Under the pieces are notes generated by a model. It searched no databases and was not told the DNA's origin. It saw only the letters and a program-made list of their open reading frames with translations. Both the position numbers and the translations under genes were made by a program. From contig CAJNDS010002087.1 in the NCBI GenBank assembly GCA_905221605.1, positions 195,001 through 257,000 on the forward strand: a stretch of DNA of 62,000 bases. The letters are read 5' to 3'. This DNA comes from Symbiodinium natans (taxonomy: Eukaryota; Sar; Dinophyceae; Suessiales; Symbiodiniaceae). Shown one piece after another: positions 17,249-27,910 of the stretch (positions within the stretch are counted from its first letter, which is position 1; every line of letters starts with the position of its first letter).

Positions 17249-19282
17249 ATGTCCATGGTCGACAGTGAGCCTGTGTTTGCTGCGAGGTGCACGCGCATTG
17301 GCATCCCGGGAGCCGTTGTGAAGAAGCTTGCTACCCATGGGTGGAACACTTATGCTACCTTTGGCTTCTGCATCCAGAATCATGCTGATGACAAGTCGTT
17401 CGAGTCACAGGTCATAGGACCCGTCTTGGGTACCGACCCAGCTATGGTCACCCACGCTGCGAAGTTGCGTAGGTTGTTCATGGAGTCCTACACTGTGTCT
17501 GCGGGAGAAATCAAGAGACAGGCTGAGGCGTCGGAACAGGATGCACCGCGGAAGTTGCCACCACAAGAGATGGCAGCCCGAATCGAGCTGTTGGCAGCGA
17601 AGATTGCTCCCTTGAAGATTCAGGATCGCCTTGAGCCATCCCAGAACTTGGTTAGTTTGGCGTGCCAGATGTTGGATGAGGGTCGTGTCAAGTACATCTC
17701 TTGGGCGCAGTGCACCACAAGGTCGCAGGAGATCAACGCTGTCAAGGAGATCAATAGCCTTAAGATTTGGCAGCCAGCCAAGGATGGTGTCATCAAGGAG
17801 ACGCGTGTGGAGCCAGGCATGACAGCGGCAGTGGCTACGGAGCTTGAGGTTCACCAGGCTCTGCGTCGCAGAGGCATTGCTTATGCTGTGGCACAGGTGA
17901 TGTCCTTTGCCCGTCATGAAGAACTGATAGCCCTCTTGTTTGATGAGTTGCAACGCGAGGCAAAGGCTGGTTTCCACCCCGTGTCGCTGGCTCAGCTTGC
18001 GCAAGCGGACAGAGAGATTCACGTTCGGCTGGGCGAGGCAACCAGGGCAGGTCTGGTGAACGGACCTGGCGGTGAGCTCCCACTTGATGTTCCGTTGACC
18101 CGTGTCTTGCAGAGCCCGGCGGTCATGTGGTTGCTCATGCCTCGTCTCAAGCAGGGGTCAGCGCCAGCAACCGAAGATCCGGAGGCGGCTGAAACGCCCA
18201 AGAAGAAGAAGACTCGGAAGAACAAGAAGAAAGACCCGAAAAAGGAGGCGGATGTTGAGACACCGCCTGCCAAGAAGCGTCGGGTTCCCATGCCGAAGGC
18301 GCTGATTGGCGGCACACCCGAGGATCCTGAGGGAAACTCGCTGTGTTTCGGGTTCTCGTTGAAGACCTGTAAGGTGCATGGACCGAAGTGCGACAAAGGT
18401 CTGCACAAGTGTTGCTTCTGCTATGGGCATCATCCTGGTGTCGAGTGCAGAAGCAAGAAGACGTTACGTGAGGGCCATGCCGTGTCCGTGCTTGACGATG
18501 GGGGGGCCGAAGGGCCAAGCCTTGACGCTCATGTGAAGCCTCCGGAGGGAGGTGATCCGTGGGCGTCCGTGCATCGTCAGGTCAAGGGGCCTAAGTTTGT
18601 GCAAAGGCGTTTGCAGCGTGTGCTTGCGGCTACGGGTCCAGTTTTGGTGCGCCATGAAGCGGTTCATAAGCCGTGCAGCCTTCATGGTGTGGGACACTCG
18701 CCTACTGATTGTGATGCAGCTCAGCATCCTGCTGAGAGACTTGCGGCCACGATCAGCAATCCTGACAACAATGATATCCTCAGGCTGTTGAAGCTGTTAC
18801 CGTCAGAGAAGCCAGCCCGAGGTGTTGAGCAGCCGAATTCACATTCTTTCAGCACAGGTGCTTTTTCTAAAGATGGACGGGTCGGGGTGCGTAATTTTCT
18901 TAAGGAGTTTCCTGTCACATCGCGTCTCTTGACGGCTTTCGTGCGCCGACATGCCCCGGGGCATTGCTTTGGGGCCGTAGCGCTCTTTACCAATCTTGAG
19001 GCAGATTTTCACAAAGATGTCAACAATGATGCATCATGTCACAATTGGATATGCCCTCTCTCGCATTGGGAGGCTGGCGGCGAGGTCTGGGTCGAGGACG
19101 AACAAGGCTCTTCCTGGCAAAATGCCCGTGGTGTGTGGCGACGAGGCCGCCTTTTGCCCGTGCGACAGCGCCCTGTTCTCTTGGCGTCGCATGACTTGCA
19201 CAAGGTTTTGCCATGGAAGGGGCACCGGGTCGTGCTGGTGGCGTTCATGCCTCGCGGTTTGTCTGGACTTGAGCCGGAACAT
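17249..19282 (+). CDS. Gag - zinc finger - 2OG-oxygenase-like part of element II polyprotein (5' half, interrupted)
   Basis: 678 codons from ATG 17249. Residues 1-300 are the helical Gag. A strongly basic segment (~315-350, KKKKTRKNKKKDPKK and AKKRRV) could be a nuclear localisation or nucleic-acid-binding region. A Cys/His finger follows (~366-396: CFGFSLKTCKVHGPKCDKG...KCCFC). Residues ~545-670 are the 2OG/Fe(II)-like domain: HKD (588-590), distal His (651, LHKVLPW) and GHR (Arg660) followed by VVLVAF. The frame runs 12 codons into element III (FWAMPQGFVGGV, stop 19322-19324), but those codons belong to the insertion. The true continuation is at 28123. Unlike elements I and III, no stop separates Gag from the enzyme domains. 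Confidence 0.75.
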
Positions 19283-19519
19283 GCCTTTTGGGCCATGCCC
19301 CAGGGGTTTGTCGGGGGGGTTTGAGGGGAGGTGGGTGGGTGCCTTCATGCTTCTGAGTCGCATCAGCCATCAGGCGATCGGAAAATCACTTGATTGTCTT
19401 TGGATCGTTGTGGCAAATTTATCATTTCCCTTTTGTTGACTTCGTTGCTCGTGCTTGAACAATTGGTCTCTGCTTTGAGGCTCGTGTCTGCCCGGATAAA
19501 AAAAAAAAAAATTTTGAGT
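19283..19519 (+). repeat. Element III split direct repeat A1
   Basis: Starts GCCTTTTGGGCCATGCCCC and ends with a 14-A run and TTTTGAGT. It is repeated at 27477-27710 with an 11-A run. Confidence 0.9.
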
Positions 19520-19663
19520 GTAGGGGCAGTAGAGACCTTCGGCGCATGGAACAGATGACAAAGCTGCAGGGGTGCGTTGGCACCGCCGATGGTCCAGAAG
19601 GGCGGATCATGCCCCTGCGACTGATTCCCATTTTTGCTGGATTCAGCTAGTTCACGCTGCATT

Positions 19664-21748
19664 ATGAGTGGTGAACATTCTGGCGAGTGGGACAGTTTGT
19701 CACAGGTTTCGCATTCACTATGTGTGGCGCTGAAGGCACATTTTACTAGCCCTGAACAGGTTGCATTGGCAGGCCACTGCGAGACAGCTGCTTTTGCATT
19801 GGTGGAGGATGCCCTTGCAGGGCAGGTGCAACCTTTTGAGCGGCAGATGATTGCTCAGGATTTTCTTGAATGGTGCAATAGGAACACCACTCGTGTTAAG
19901 CCCAGGGCAAGACAATTGGCCTCGGCTGTGAGAGCAGGGCCACTGAAACTGCCCCGAGTGGAAGCATCACTGGGGGAGCGCTACGAAGCCATGGTAGCAC
20001 GCGAACCAAGGGTGAGTGTGCAAAACTTGATTCGTCAGCTGAAAGCAAAGCGCGCGTCCTTGCCGGGCAACCGGGGTGAAGTGGAGGAAGCTGAACGTAC
20101 TCGCTGGGCAATGGAGCTGGCGGACATAATTCGCCAGGCAGGCTTCCCTGCTGCTGCTCGGTACGACGAGGCTGGGCATCCACCGCATTTCTGGAAGCGT
20201 GCATTTGGGTCACGACGCTCAAAGACACTGCGCAACAGGGTGACGACTTACAGGAAATTGGGCGAATGGCTTTCGGCAACTTTTGACTTATCTTGGCCGG
20301 CAAATTCCGAGATGGTCTTGAGGTATCTGGAGGAGCGACATGAGGTCATGCCCTTGGGAAAGACAGTGCCCAGGTCTGTCTGCACTACGATTGCACTGTT
20401 GGAGACCGTGGGCCAGGTGCCGATGGAACAGCGGATTAGCGAAGACGTGTTGCTTACGGAGGGCATTCGGCACTGGACGATGACGCTCGAGGAAGACGCT
20501 CCCCCAACAAAGCAAGCGCAGATGTTCAGCATTGCAGTCTTGTTGGCGTGTGAGCTCATGGTCTGCATGGATGATGAGGCCATTGGTTTACGTTTCTACG
20601 CATTCATCTTGCTTTTGACTGTATGGGCGACACTGCGATTGGATGATCTTCAGCACGTGGACCCTAAGGAGTTGACCCTCTCGCAGCTGGGGCTGAAGTT
20701 CCCACTGAACCGCACGAAGACATCGGGAGCTGGGAAGCCAGTGGGGCGGCTGCAGGCGTTTGTTAGCAGGGCAACATCACTCACTGGTTTTGATTGGATC
20801 CGTGTCGGCTGTGGATTGTTGCGAGATACTGAGCTAGATTTTCAGAGGGACTTCCTTTGTGTGAATTTCGAGCATGGCTGGGCAACAGCACAGCGGGAGT
20901 ATGTGGGGGCCGATGGTGTGGCTGTGAACATTCGATATCTCTTGAGACATCTCAGAGCTCCGGTGCGCGGGAACAATGGCATGTGGCAGGCTTCCAGACC
21001 AGGGTCGCTGGTGCCCGAAGAGCTGTTAACATTCTGGACCGGACACTCGGGGCGTCACACGTTACCATCATTGGCAGCAGCATGCGGCATCAGCAAATCT
21101 CAGCGTGACTTCTTGGGGCGCTGGGCGGCAGCACAACACGGAAGTAACGATTACATCTTGACGAGCCGACAAGTCGTGCATGGAATACAATCATCGGTGT
21201 GTCGTACACTGCTTGAGGGAACTGGTCCGCCAGGCTATGTGGAGGAGGAGTTGCACACGCTGATGCAGGAGCATGTGCATGCTGCACATGGGCAACGTCA
21301 GGTGGTGCGAGCACGTCATGCAGTTATGGAGTGGGATGAGAGTCTCGAGACCTGGAAGCTCGGAGGCGAATATCCTATGCTGCGTGTTCGACCTGAGGTA
21401 CTTCCAGCCGTGCGGGGAGGCCCGCCAGATGAGCGAGCTGTCCGGGATGCACCGGTTGTGGAAGAGACTGCACCATACTACGTGACTATCTCACGCAGCG
21501 GCTTTCGCAGACTGCACTTGAGCCAGGCATGTGCTGTCAGGCGGGAACGATGCCTTGAGACAAAGCCGCTCTACAAGGTTACGGATGATTGTGCCGATGC
21601 GGTCTGCAAGCTGTGCCAACGACACTTGGATGCTGAGAATGCAGAGGAAGTCTCAAGTAGCTCAGGGTCTGAAGTGTTCGCATGTGAGCCAAGCAATGAG
21701 GCAGAACCCGCTCCCCTTGAAGCAGGGGCTGGGATTGGTGGCGATTGA
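19664..21748 (+). CDS. Tyrosine recombinase of element III
   Basis: 694 residues from ATG 19664 (the frame is open 30 bp further upstream). The full catalytic set can be read: R325 (ATLRLDDL), K352 (RTKTSG), H461 and R464 (GHSGRHT), W in LGRWAA and nucleophile Y497 (NDYILTSRQ). This differs from elements I and II, which have Lys at the second Arg. The N-terminal half is helical, and a second helical core-binding segment lies at ~190-260 (RTLRNRVTTYRKLGEWL is its start). The C-terminal region carries a possible Cys/His cluster (FRRLHLSQACAVRRERC ... CADAVCKLC). No coiled-coil ORF precedes it; the A1 repeat lies just upstream. Confidence 0.85.
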   Translation: MSGEHSGEWDSLSQVSHSLCVALKAHFTSPEQVALAGHCETAAFALVEDALAGQVQPFERQMIAQDFLEWCNRNTTRVKPRARQLASAVRAGPLKLPRVEASLGERYEAMVAREPRVSVQNLIRQLKAKRASLPGNRGEVEEAERTRWAMELADIIRQAGFPAAARYDEAGHPPHFWKRAFGSRRSKTLRNRVTTYRKLGEWLSATFDLSWPANSEMVLRYLEERHEVMPLGKTVPRSVCTTIALLETVGQVPMEQRISEDVLLTEGIRHWTMTLEEDAPPTKQAQMFSIAVLLACELMVCMDDEAIGLRFYAFILLLTVWATLRLDDLQHVDPKELTLSQLGLKFPLNRTKTSGAGKPVGRLQAFVSRATSLTGFDWIRVGCGLLRDTELDFQRDFLCVNFEHGWATAQREYVGADGVAVNIRYLLRHLRAPVRGNNGMWQASRPGSLVPEELLTFWTGHSGRHTLPSLAAACGISKSQRDFLGRWAAAQHGSNDYILTSRQVVHGIQSSVCRTLLEGTGPPGYVEEELHTLMQEHVHAAHGQRQVVRARHAVMEWDESLETWKLGGEYPMLRVRPEVLPAVRGGPPDERAVRDAPVVEETAPYYVTISRSGFRRLHLSQACAVRRERCLETKPLYKVTDDCADAVCKLCQRHLDAENAEEVSSSSGSEVFACEPSNEAEPAPLEAGAGIGGD

Positions 21749-21951
21749 GCTGAGAGAGAGAGAAGGGCCTGAGTACTTGCCTTGCATGCACGTGAGGGTG
21801 TGTCTTTGCCACATGTGTGAGTTGAACGTGCATGTTATGACGCGCCTGAAGGCCGTTCAAATAAATCACTGCGCCTGATGGCCGATTGCATCCAAGGGTT
21901 TTGGATCGAGATGTTTGAATGGTCTGAAGACCAGACAATCCTTGAGGGATC

Positions 21952-23301
21952 ATGGCGGCTCCGGGGCCACTGGACCTCCCAGCGGGCACTACGGAAGTAG
22001 CTGCAAAAACACATTTGACCAATGTTGTGGAGCCTGAACTTGCACTGATTTTGCAGGACAGCGGAGTCGCCCTGGGTTTGCAGTTCCGCCTGACGCAGGC
22101 ATTCCGCACCGTCAAACGCTTTGCTGCATATGCTGATGACCGGGCTGGCGTACGTACTGCTTTGCGAGACGATCTAGCGCTGGAGGCAAATAGCTTAGCC
22201 ACGCGCGCAGCTGTAGCATCTGTGGTTGGTGCATGGGAGGCATGCAAGGACTACACGCAGAAGGAGACGGAGCTTAAAGCAGAGGCGAAGGTGATGGGCA
22301 TCGTTCGCCCGGTCACGCAATCCGAGAAGGCTGCGATGCGTGCAGCTTTCGAGGCCACCCATGGGAGGCTGGAGGAGCTCTATGAGCCGTCAGACGATTA
22401 CCTTTCCACAAAGCTTGAGGAGTTCAGTTCGCACGAGCCCGTGGCTTCCCTGCTCAGTGAGGTGACAAATCGAAAGGCTGTCAAGACAGTGGGGCTGCAA
22501 ACGTCGCTGGACAAGGGGGGACAGGTTCGCGTTTTGAAGACCCGCCAAAAGGGGCAGCTGCCGCAGACAACTGAGGAGTTTCGTGCCCAGCTGAAAGTGG
22601 AGGGGAACACGTGGATCCTTCTCAGCGCCAAGTTCCGCAACCGGACATTCTTCCGCGATCTGACCCCGGCTTCATGGGACAAGTACACTTCCTACATGCT
22701 CGGGGAGAAGGTCTACCTGATGTCCATTCCAACTTCCAGCGGCAAGGGGAGGAGCGGTCAGGTTCCCCTCAGACCGCCTTGGGCAATCTTGCTTTCGTAT
22801 GAATATGAACTTCGCAAAGAGGCAATCAAGCGGGCATACCGCGACAACCGCTCCTTGGATGAGACGCTGACTGAAGTCGTTGCATGTGCCCAGTTGAAAG
22901 AACAGTTCTTTACGTCACCAATTGCCCTCCAGAACTCCGTTGAGCAGGCGCCCGCGGCCGAGTGGGTCACTAAACGTCCTCTTCCTGCTGATGCGACCTG
23001 GGACAACTGGCGATGGCAGAAGAAAGGGAAGCCGAAAGGAGCCGGCAAGTGGAGCAGTGGCAAAGGTGACAAGGGCGCCAAAGGCGACCGAGGCGACGGC
23101 AAAGCCAAAGGCAAGGGAAAGCTCGCGGCAAACGCCCCGGATGGGCGGCAGATCTGCTTCGACTACTCCACAGTTGGTTGCGATGGATCATGTGGGAGGC
23201 TTCACATCTGCAGGGTGCGAGGCTGCGGTAAACCACACCCCACATGGCAACATTGGCAAGAGATGCACGCGTCAAAGCAGGGCACGAATGCCGCTAACTG
23301 A
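21952..23301 (+). CDS. Gag-like protein of element III
   Basis: 449 residues from ATG 21952. The N-terminal ~340 residues are mostly helical (e.g. ALEANSLATRAAVASVVGAW). A Lys/Gly-rich linker (~360-395, KGKPKGAGKWSSGKGDKG) suits nucleic-acid binding. A Cys/His finger (~402-430: CFDYSTVGCDGSCGRLHIC...CGKPHPTWQH) closes the protein, the same architecture as the Gags of I and II. It ends in TGA 23299-23301; the next gene continues in the same phase without an ATG at the junction, the same arrangement as in element I. Confidence 0.75.
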   Translation: MAAPGPLDLPAGTTEVAAKTHLTNVVEPELALILQDSGVALGLQFRLTQAFRTVKRFAAYADDRAGVRTALRDDLALEANSLATRAAVASVVGAWEACKDYTQKETELKAEAKVMGIVRPVTQSEKAAMRAAFEATHGRLEELYEPSDDYLSTKLEEFSSHEPVASLLSEVTNRKAVKTVGLQTSLDKGGQVRVLKTRQKGQLPQTTEEFRAQLKVEGNTWILLSAKFRNRTFFRDLTPASWDKYTSYMLGEKVYLMSIPTSSGKGRSGQVPLRPPWAILLSYEYELRKEAIKRAYRDNRSLDETLTEVVACAQLKEQFFTSPIALQNSVEQAPAAEWVTKRPLPADATWDNWRWQKKGKPKGAGKWSSGKGDKGAKGDRGDGKAKGKGKLAANAPDGRQICFDYSTVGCDGSCGRLHICRVRGCGKPHPTWQHWQEMHASKQGTNAAN

Positions 23302-25431
23302 CAGACGCTGAGAGTTCTTTACCTATTTGCCGGGAAGCCGAGGCCTGGCGATGTTCATGATCATTTGCAAATTTGGTGCACCCAACATGATGTCGACCTG
23401 CAGATGCGTGAGGTTGACATTCTACGGAACATTCACGATGACCTATCGGACCACTCGTTGTGGGATACACTGTTTCGCCAGGTGGGTGATCAGCATTGGG
23501 ATGTCCTCATCGTTTCCCCACCATGCAATACCTTTTCGCGTGCCCGCCATAGACATGCACAGACCGGCGGTGGCCCCACTCCCATACGTGATGCCACCTA
23601 CCCTTATGGCTTTCCATGGTTGAATGCTGCGTTGCGCACTCTTGTGGACTTGCATAATTCTTTTGTTCTCAATTCGGTACGTCTGATGCGGATGCAAACT
23701 AAGTCAGGGGGGTTTTGGTTTCTGGAGCATCCAGAGGACTTGGGGGTCTTGCTTGACGGCACTTGTCCTGCATCGATCTGGCAATGGCAGGAGCTGCGCG
23801 ATCTGGTCACCGAGTGCCAGGCGGCCACTTGGCCCATTCTGCAGTGCCTTTTTGACGCCGACACACCAAAACCCACGCGCTTCGCATCCACGCTGCCTTG
23901 CTTTCGTGACATCGGCCAGCTGTGGCCGCACTTTACCTCTGATGGGCGATACGCCGGCCCACTCATGCCATGTCCGCATGCATACCATGCACGCCTAGTG
24001 GGTTTCAGAGACGGGGACTGGGTCACGAAGTCTCGGGCTGGATACAACGAGACACTGTGCAAGTTCATTGCTAAATCTTGTCTTGGCGCACTTGAGCACA
24101 GCCGCGCCACTGGGGATGATTTCGCACCGACACCGCTGCCGTGCCCAGTTGAATCCTTTGCTGCCACCACGCTCGCCTTGCGTGCCCCGACGAAAAAGGA
24201 TGTGCTGTCTCTGGCCCGCCTGTTCCCCAGAGAGGACTTGCATCCAACCGCTGGCGCGCCTGATGGCCTTGCCTTCTTTGCGGGTGCATACTGCCGGGGT
24301 GGCGTTGTGGGCCTTCGCCGCCATACCCGGCAATACCCCATTGCATGCAAGCTGGTCTGCCTCTTCTTGCACAGTTTGGCACTCTTGCCCACATTTACCT
24401 CTTTTGCCATCTTCTGGAATGCTGAGACGCAGCCGCATAGAGACGCCCGAAATTCTACACCCTTTAATTTGGTGGTTGCTCTCACAAACTTCTCCGGAGG
24501 TGCCATTTGGTATGAGCACGCCTCGGGCACAGTGCGCCGCTTCGTTGAAGGTTCCTGGCGTCTTGGTTGTCACATCCATTTGCAAGATGGCCCCGGGCTG
24601 CTGCCGGCCCGGGATTGCATCCATTTCACAGAGCCCTGGCAAGGGGAACGTGTTGTGCTCGTGGCATACTCCGTGTCACTCCCCCATCCCTTGCCCGCCC
24701 CAGACCTTCTCTGCTTGCAGGAATGCCAGTTTCCACTGGTCCCTCCGTTGCCTGCCTCAAGCCCTGCGGGTAGGGGGGAATGTCTTGACGCAGGCCGTGC
24801 TCAGGTTGGACTTAACACCCCTCTGGGAGGGACCACCCCAGAGGCCCCGATAGGACTTGGGGGTTTGGGCACCCCTCTGGAAGGGACCATTCCAGAGGCC
24901 CCGGCTTTGAGCTGTAGTGTCGGCCCCGCTCCTGTTGAGGTTAGCACCCCTCCGGAAGGGCCCACTCCGGAGGCACCGATAGAGCCTAAGCCACCCGCGG
25001 TAGTGAGTGCCGTTCTTGTTGACTCTTCGGACGAAGAGATGCAAAAGGTTCCCATGACGGCCCCGTCCGGGGTGGAGTTCGACCCAAGCACCAGCCGAGC
25101 TTTCGGCTCACCCATTCTTTGCAGACACAGCCCTGACCATCGCGAGTTCGTGGACGGCTTTGGATTGTGTTCTCCGGGAAGATGGAAACCCGAAGCACGG
25201 GATCAACTTGCATCACCCATAGAAAAGGAGCATGCGAGGCTTGTGGGCGAAATCCTCGAGGACTGCTTGCGCAAACAGAAGTGGGATCTACGCGAGATGG
25301 CGTTCAAGCTCGCTGCAGGCAAAATCGCGACATCACCTTTCGATGAAGGTTCAAAATTGCAAAGGTGCTGGGCGATCCGGACTTGGCGAGGCAGGTGCCC
25401 GAGCGGCAGCCCTTCTTGCTTCCCCTTTTGA
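23302..25431 (+). CDS. Methyltransferase-like plus 2OG-oxygenase-like polyprotein segment, element III
   Basis: 709 codons, open directly after the Gag TGA; the first ATG is at 23341. Methyltransferase-like features: LYLFAGKPRPGD as a motif-I-like strand-loop (residues ~5-16), an intact motif IV with the catalytic Cys (SPPCNTFSRARHR, Cys75) and FWFLEHPEDLG in the place of ENP. The 2OG-like domain shows HRD (379-381), a GGAIWYEH strand, distal His (441, CIHFTEPW) and QGER (Arg450) before VVLVAYS. A linker at 24810-24990 has three imperfect copies of a Thr/Pro-rich unit (TPLGGTTPEAPI, TPLEGTIPEAPA, TPPEGPTPEAPI). The RT frame overlaps the end at -1. Cofactor and substrate are inferred only from the fold. 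Confidence 0.7.
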   Translation, partial: QTLRVLYLFAGKPRPGDVHDHLQIWCTQHDVDLQMREVDILRNIHDDLSDHSLWDTLFRQVGDQHWDVLIVSPPCNTFSRARHRHAQTGGGPTPIRDATYPYGFPWLNAALRTLVDLHNSFVLNSVRLMRMQTKSGGFWFLEHPEDLGVLLDGTCPASIWQWQELRDLVTECQAATWPILQCLFDADTPKPTRFASTLPCFRDIGQLWPHFTSDGRYAGPLMPCPHAYHARLVGFRDGDWVTKSRAGYNETLCKFIAKSCLGALEHSRATGDDFAPTPLPCPVESFAATTLALRAPTKKDVLSLARLFPREDLHPTAGAPDGLAFFAGAYCRGGVVGLRRHTRQYPIACKLVCLFLHSLALLPTFTSFAIFWNAETQPHRDARNSTPFNLVVALTNFSGGAIWYEHASGTVRRFVEGSWRLGCHIHLQDGPGLLPARDCIHFTEPWQGERVVLVAYSVSLPHPLPAPDLLCLQECQFPLVPPLPASSPAGRGECLDAGRAQVGLNTPLGGTTPEAPIGLGGLGTPLEGTIPEAPALSCSVGPAPVEVSTPPEGPTPEAPIEPKPPAVVSAVLVDSSDEEMQKVPMTAPSGVEFDPSTSRAFGSPILCRHSPDHREFVDGFGLCSPGRWKPEARDQLASPIEKEHARLVGEILEDCLRKQKWDLREMAFKLAAGKIATSPFDEGSKLQRCWAIRTWRGRCPSGSPSCFPF

Positions 25432-27242
25432 GCCGATCACTGCAAATGTTGGGGGACCCAGACTTTGAAATTTTGTGCATGGGCCCGGAATGCTTTGCCG
25501 AGGGCGTGCCTTTGGGGTGCGATGCCCCAGTGGAACACGTGGCCCAAGTGTTCCCTCTTCGCACCACTTACCGCAAACTGGATGAGAGCGATTTCGAGCC
25601 AATAATGACAAATTACAGCACCGCAGAGATGTCAGCTGATCAGTTGGAGAAACACTTCCAGGAAGATGAACAAAAGGGGCTCATGATTTGCACGACTGAG
25701 AAGGCGGTGGAGGAAGAATACGGACCTGGTGTGCTACGGGTTGCTGCCATGGGTGCGGTGACCAAGCCCAACGGCGATATCAGGCCGCTACATGATGGCA
25801 CGCATGGAGTACGAGTTAATCTTGACATCAAGGTGAACAACAAGCTGCAGATGCCAGGCCCCGAGGACCTCATGGAAATGGTTGCACAGGCGCAGGATAC
25901 GCGCGAAGCCTCCTTCTCGATTTCTGCGGACATCAGCCAGGCCCACAGACGAGTCAAGATCAGGCGCCGGGATTGGCCAAGACTAGGATGCCGGGCCCGA
26001 AACGGGAGCCGGGAGATTTGGCTAAACACTGTAGGCACGTTTGGCATATCCTCTGCGTCCTTCTGGTGGGGCAGGCTTTTCGCCCTACTCGGCCGGTGGG
26101 TCCTTCGTGTCATGGGCAAGCGCTGGAACTCTCAAGTAGTTTTCGTGGACGATCTCCACCTCACGGTGGTAGGAAAGCACAAATTCCTGCACCTGTGGAT
26201 GGTCCTGCTTGCGTACGAACTGATGGGCGCACCTTTTTCCTACCATAAGTTTAAAGGAGGGTTGGCCGTTGACTTCATTGGCTACCATTTGGATTATTAC
26301 ACGCACACGGTTGGCATTTCGGAGAAGCGTGCTGCATGGATCGTTGCTTGGGTTGACCGAGTGGAGCGCAATGCATGGCTTGTGTCAGGACGTGAATTGT
26401 CCGAGTTTACCGGTCGCATGAACTTTGTGGCGCGTATACTCTTGTGGGCAAAACCCTTTCTCGCACCATTGTACTCTTGGCTTGCCGTCATCAAAGGGGG
26501 TACGGTGGCACGTGTGCCAGAATTGGTTTGCATCTCTCTCACGTTTTACAGGCACCAGTTCGCGACAGGACGTAGGATGGAAGACGTGGCGTTCCGGCAA
26601 CCACCACCCTGGCAGGCTTTCCGCACTGATGCGAAGTGTGAAGACAACAGGGTAGTGCTGGGTGGTTGGTCGTTGGCTGAGGGTGTTGCCCCCTTGCATG
26701 CAAAATGGTTCGCGGTTGAACTGCGGCCTAGAGATGCACCCTGGTTGTTCAAGGAGGACGGCAGCTCCCAATGGGCCTCGACCTCGGGGGAGCTCCTTGC
26801 GGCGTGTTTTGCACTTTATGCATTTGGGCATTTGAGCGGCGAAGGCAAGAAAAGCACCTTCCGGATTGCGTTGACTGCTGGGACCGACAATAAGGCCTTG
26901 CCTATGGTGCAGCAAAAGGGGCTGAGCACGAAGTGGCCACTCCAGGCCATTCATATGCAGATGGCCAGTGCGCTCCGGGACCACAGCAAAGTTCTCCGCT
27001 TGCAATGGAGGCCTAGGGAAGCAAATGTGGAGGCTGACGACTTGACGAATCTTAAGTTTGATAAGTTTGATTTGAAAAATAGAGTGATGGTTTCTTTGAT
27101 GGACTTGGACATGAAAATTTTCCAGCGACTTGTCGCAGCACGAGACAACTTTGTTTCGCTGCGGGAAGCAGTGAAGATATCTGCCGCCAACGACACACAG
27201 TTGAACAAGAAGCAGAAACTTGATTCAAAGTCTCCGTGGTGA
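25347..27242 (+). CDS. Reverse transcriptase-RNase H of element III
   Basis: The frame is open from 25347; the first ATG is 25446, but the sequence before it (KVLGDPDLARQVPERQPFLL) looks like part of the protein, so translation may enter by a -1 shift from the upstream frame. RT blocks: AVTKPNGDIRPLHDGTHGVRVN is split around PNGDIRPLHD, then SISADISQAHRRVKI, TFGISSASFWWGRLF and active site VFVDDLH (Asp-Asp at 26148-26153), followed by VDFIGYHLDY. RNase H-like: FRTDAKCEDNRVVLGGW, STSGELLAACFALYA, AGTDNKALPMVQ and REANVEADDLTN, giving Asp, Glu, Asp, Asp candidates. All blocks are intact, about 631 codons. Confidence 0.85.
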   Translation, partial: RFKIAKVLGDPDLARQVPERQPFLLPLLSRSLQMLGDPDFEILCMGPECFAEGVPLGCDAPVEHVAQVFPLRTTYRKLDESDFEPIMTNYSTAEMSADQLEKHFQEDEQKGLMICTTEKAVEEEYGPGVLRVAAMGAVTKPNGDIRPLHDGTHGVRVNLDIKVNNKLQMPGPEDLMEMVAQAQDTREASFSISADISQAHRRVKIRRRDWPRLGCRARNGSREIWLNTVGTFGISSASFWWGRLFALLGRWVLRVMGKRWNSQVVFVDDLHLTVVGKHKFLHLWMVLLAYELMGAPFSYHKFKGGLAVDFIGYHLDYYTHTVGISEKRAAWIVAWVDRVERNAWLVSGRELSEFTGRMNFVARILLWAKPFLAPLYSWLAVIKGGTVARVPELVCISLTFYRHQFATGRRMEDVAFRQPPPWQAFRTDAKCEDNRVVLGGWSLAEGVAPLHAKWFAVELRPRDAPWLFKEDGSSQWASTSGELLAACFALYAFGHLSGEGKKSTFRIALTAGTDNKALPMVQQKGLSTKWPLQAIHMQMASALRDHSKVLRLQWRPREANVEADDLTNLKFDKFDLKNRVMVSLMDLDMKIFQRLVAARDNFVSLREAVKISAANDTQLNKKQKLDSKSPW

Positions 27243-27264
27243 ATAGCACAGCCTCGTCTGAAGT

Positions 27265-27476
27265 TGGGGCATTTTGCTCGGCTGTGCCAGGATGTCAGGT
27301 TGAGGTGCCGAGATGTTCGCTGGACCCACACACTTCGTTGAAAAGAAAGAGAATCGCGCGTGTTGAGACTTTTTATGTCATGTTGGGGACTTGTCGCTTG
27401 TTGTGTTCACATGCCGACATGCTACCCGACCTACCTTCCTTCAACCAACCCCCCTTGGCTCAAACCAAACCGACAA
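27265..27476 (+). repeat. Element III split direct repeat B1
   Basis: 212 bp, repeated without a difference that I can see at 27911-28122. It abuts A2 directly. Confidence 0.9.
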
Positions 27477-27710
27477 GCCTTTTGGGCCATGCCCCAGGGG
27501 TTTGTCGGGGGGGTTTGAGGGGAGGTGGGTGGGTGCCTTCATGCTTCTGAGTCGCATCAGCCATCAGGCGATCGGAAAATCACTTGATTGTCTTTGGATC
27601 GTTGTGGCAAATTTATCATTTCCCTTTTGTTGACTTCGTTGCTCGTGCTTGAACAATTGGTCTCTGCTTTGAGGCTCGTGTCTGCCCGGATAAAAAAAAA
27701 AATTTTGAGT
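27477..27710 (+). repeat. Element III split direct repeat A2
   Basis: 234-bp copy of A1 (19283-19519), shorter only by three A residues in the A-run. A 200-bp linker (27711-27910) separates it from B2; this linker holds a partial duplicate of the B2 start (gcattctgctcggctgc). Confidence 0.9.
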
Positions 27711-27910
27711 CCCACCCTCACCGCCCTAGTTTGTCACTTGACAACTTTGCAAGTCTCCTTGCAGTTGAAATAACAATCACCATGCCTTCGTGTTCACCAC
27801 CTTCTTGTTTCCTACGAGCCTCCGGGCTAAGTGCTGCAACATCCTGTTGCCTGTGACCTCCGCTTGGGTCTTTCAAGCACACTCACCTGGAGCATTCTGC
27901 TCGGCTGCAC

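Noticed and set aside
19283-19324. C-terminal residues FWAMPQGFVGGV of the first half of element II's polyprotein
   Set aside because: They are encoded by the A1 repeat of element III and occur again at 27477-27518; not native to the protein.
19498-19511. A-run as a poly(A) tail of a LINE or retrogene
   Set aside because: It lies inside the A1 repeat of element III and recurs in A2 (27691-27701), so it is part of the terminal repeat.
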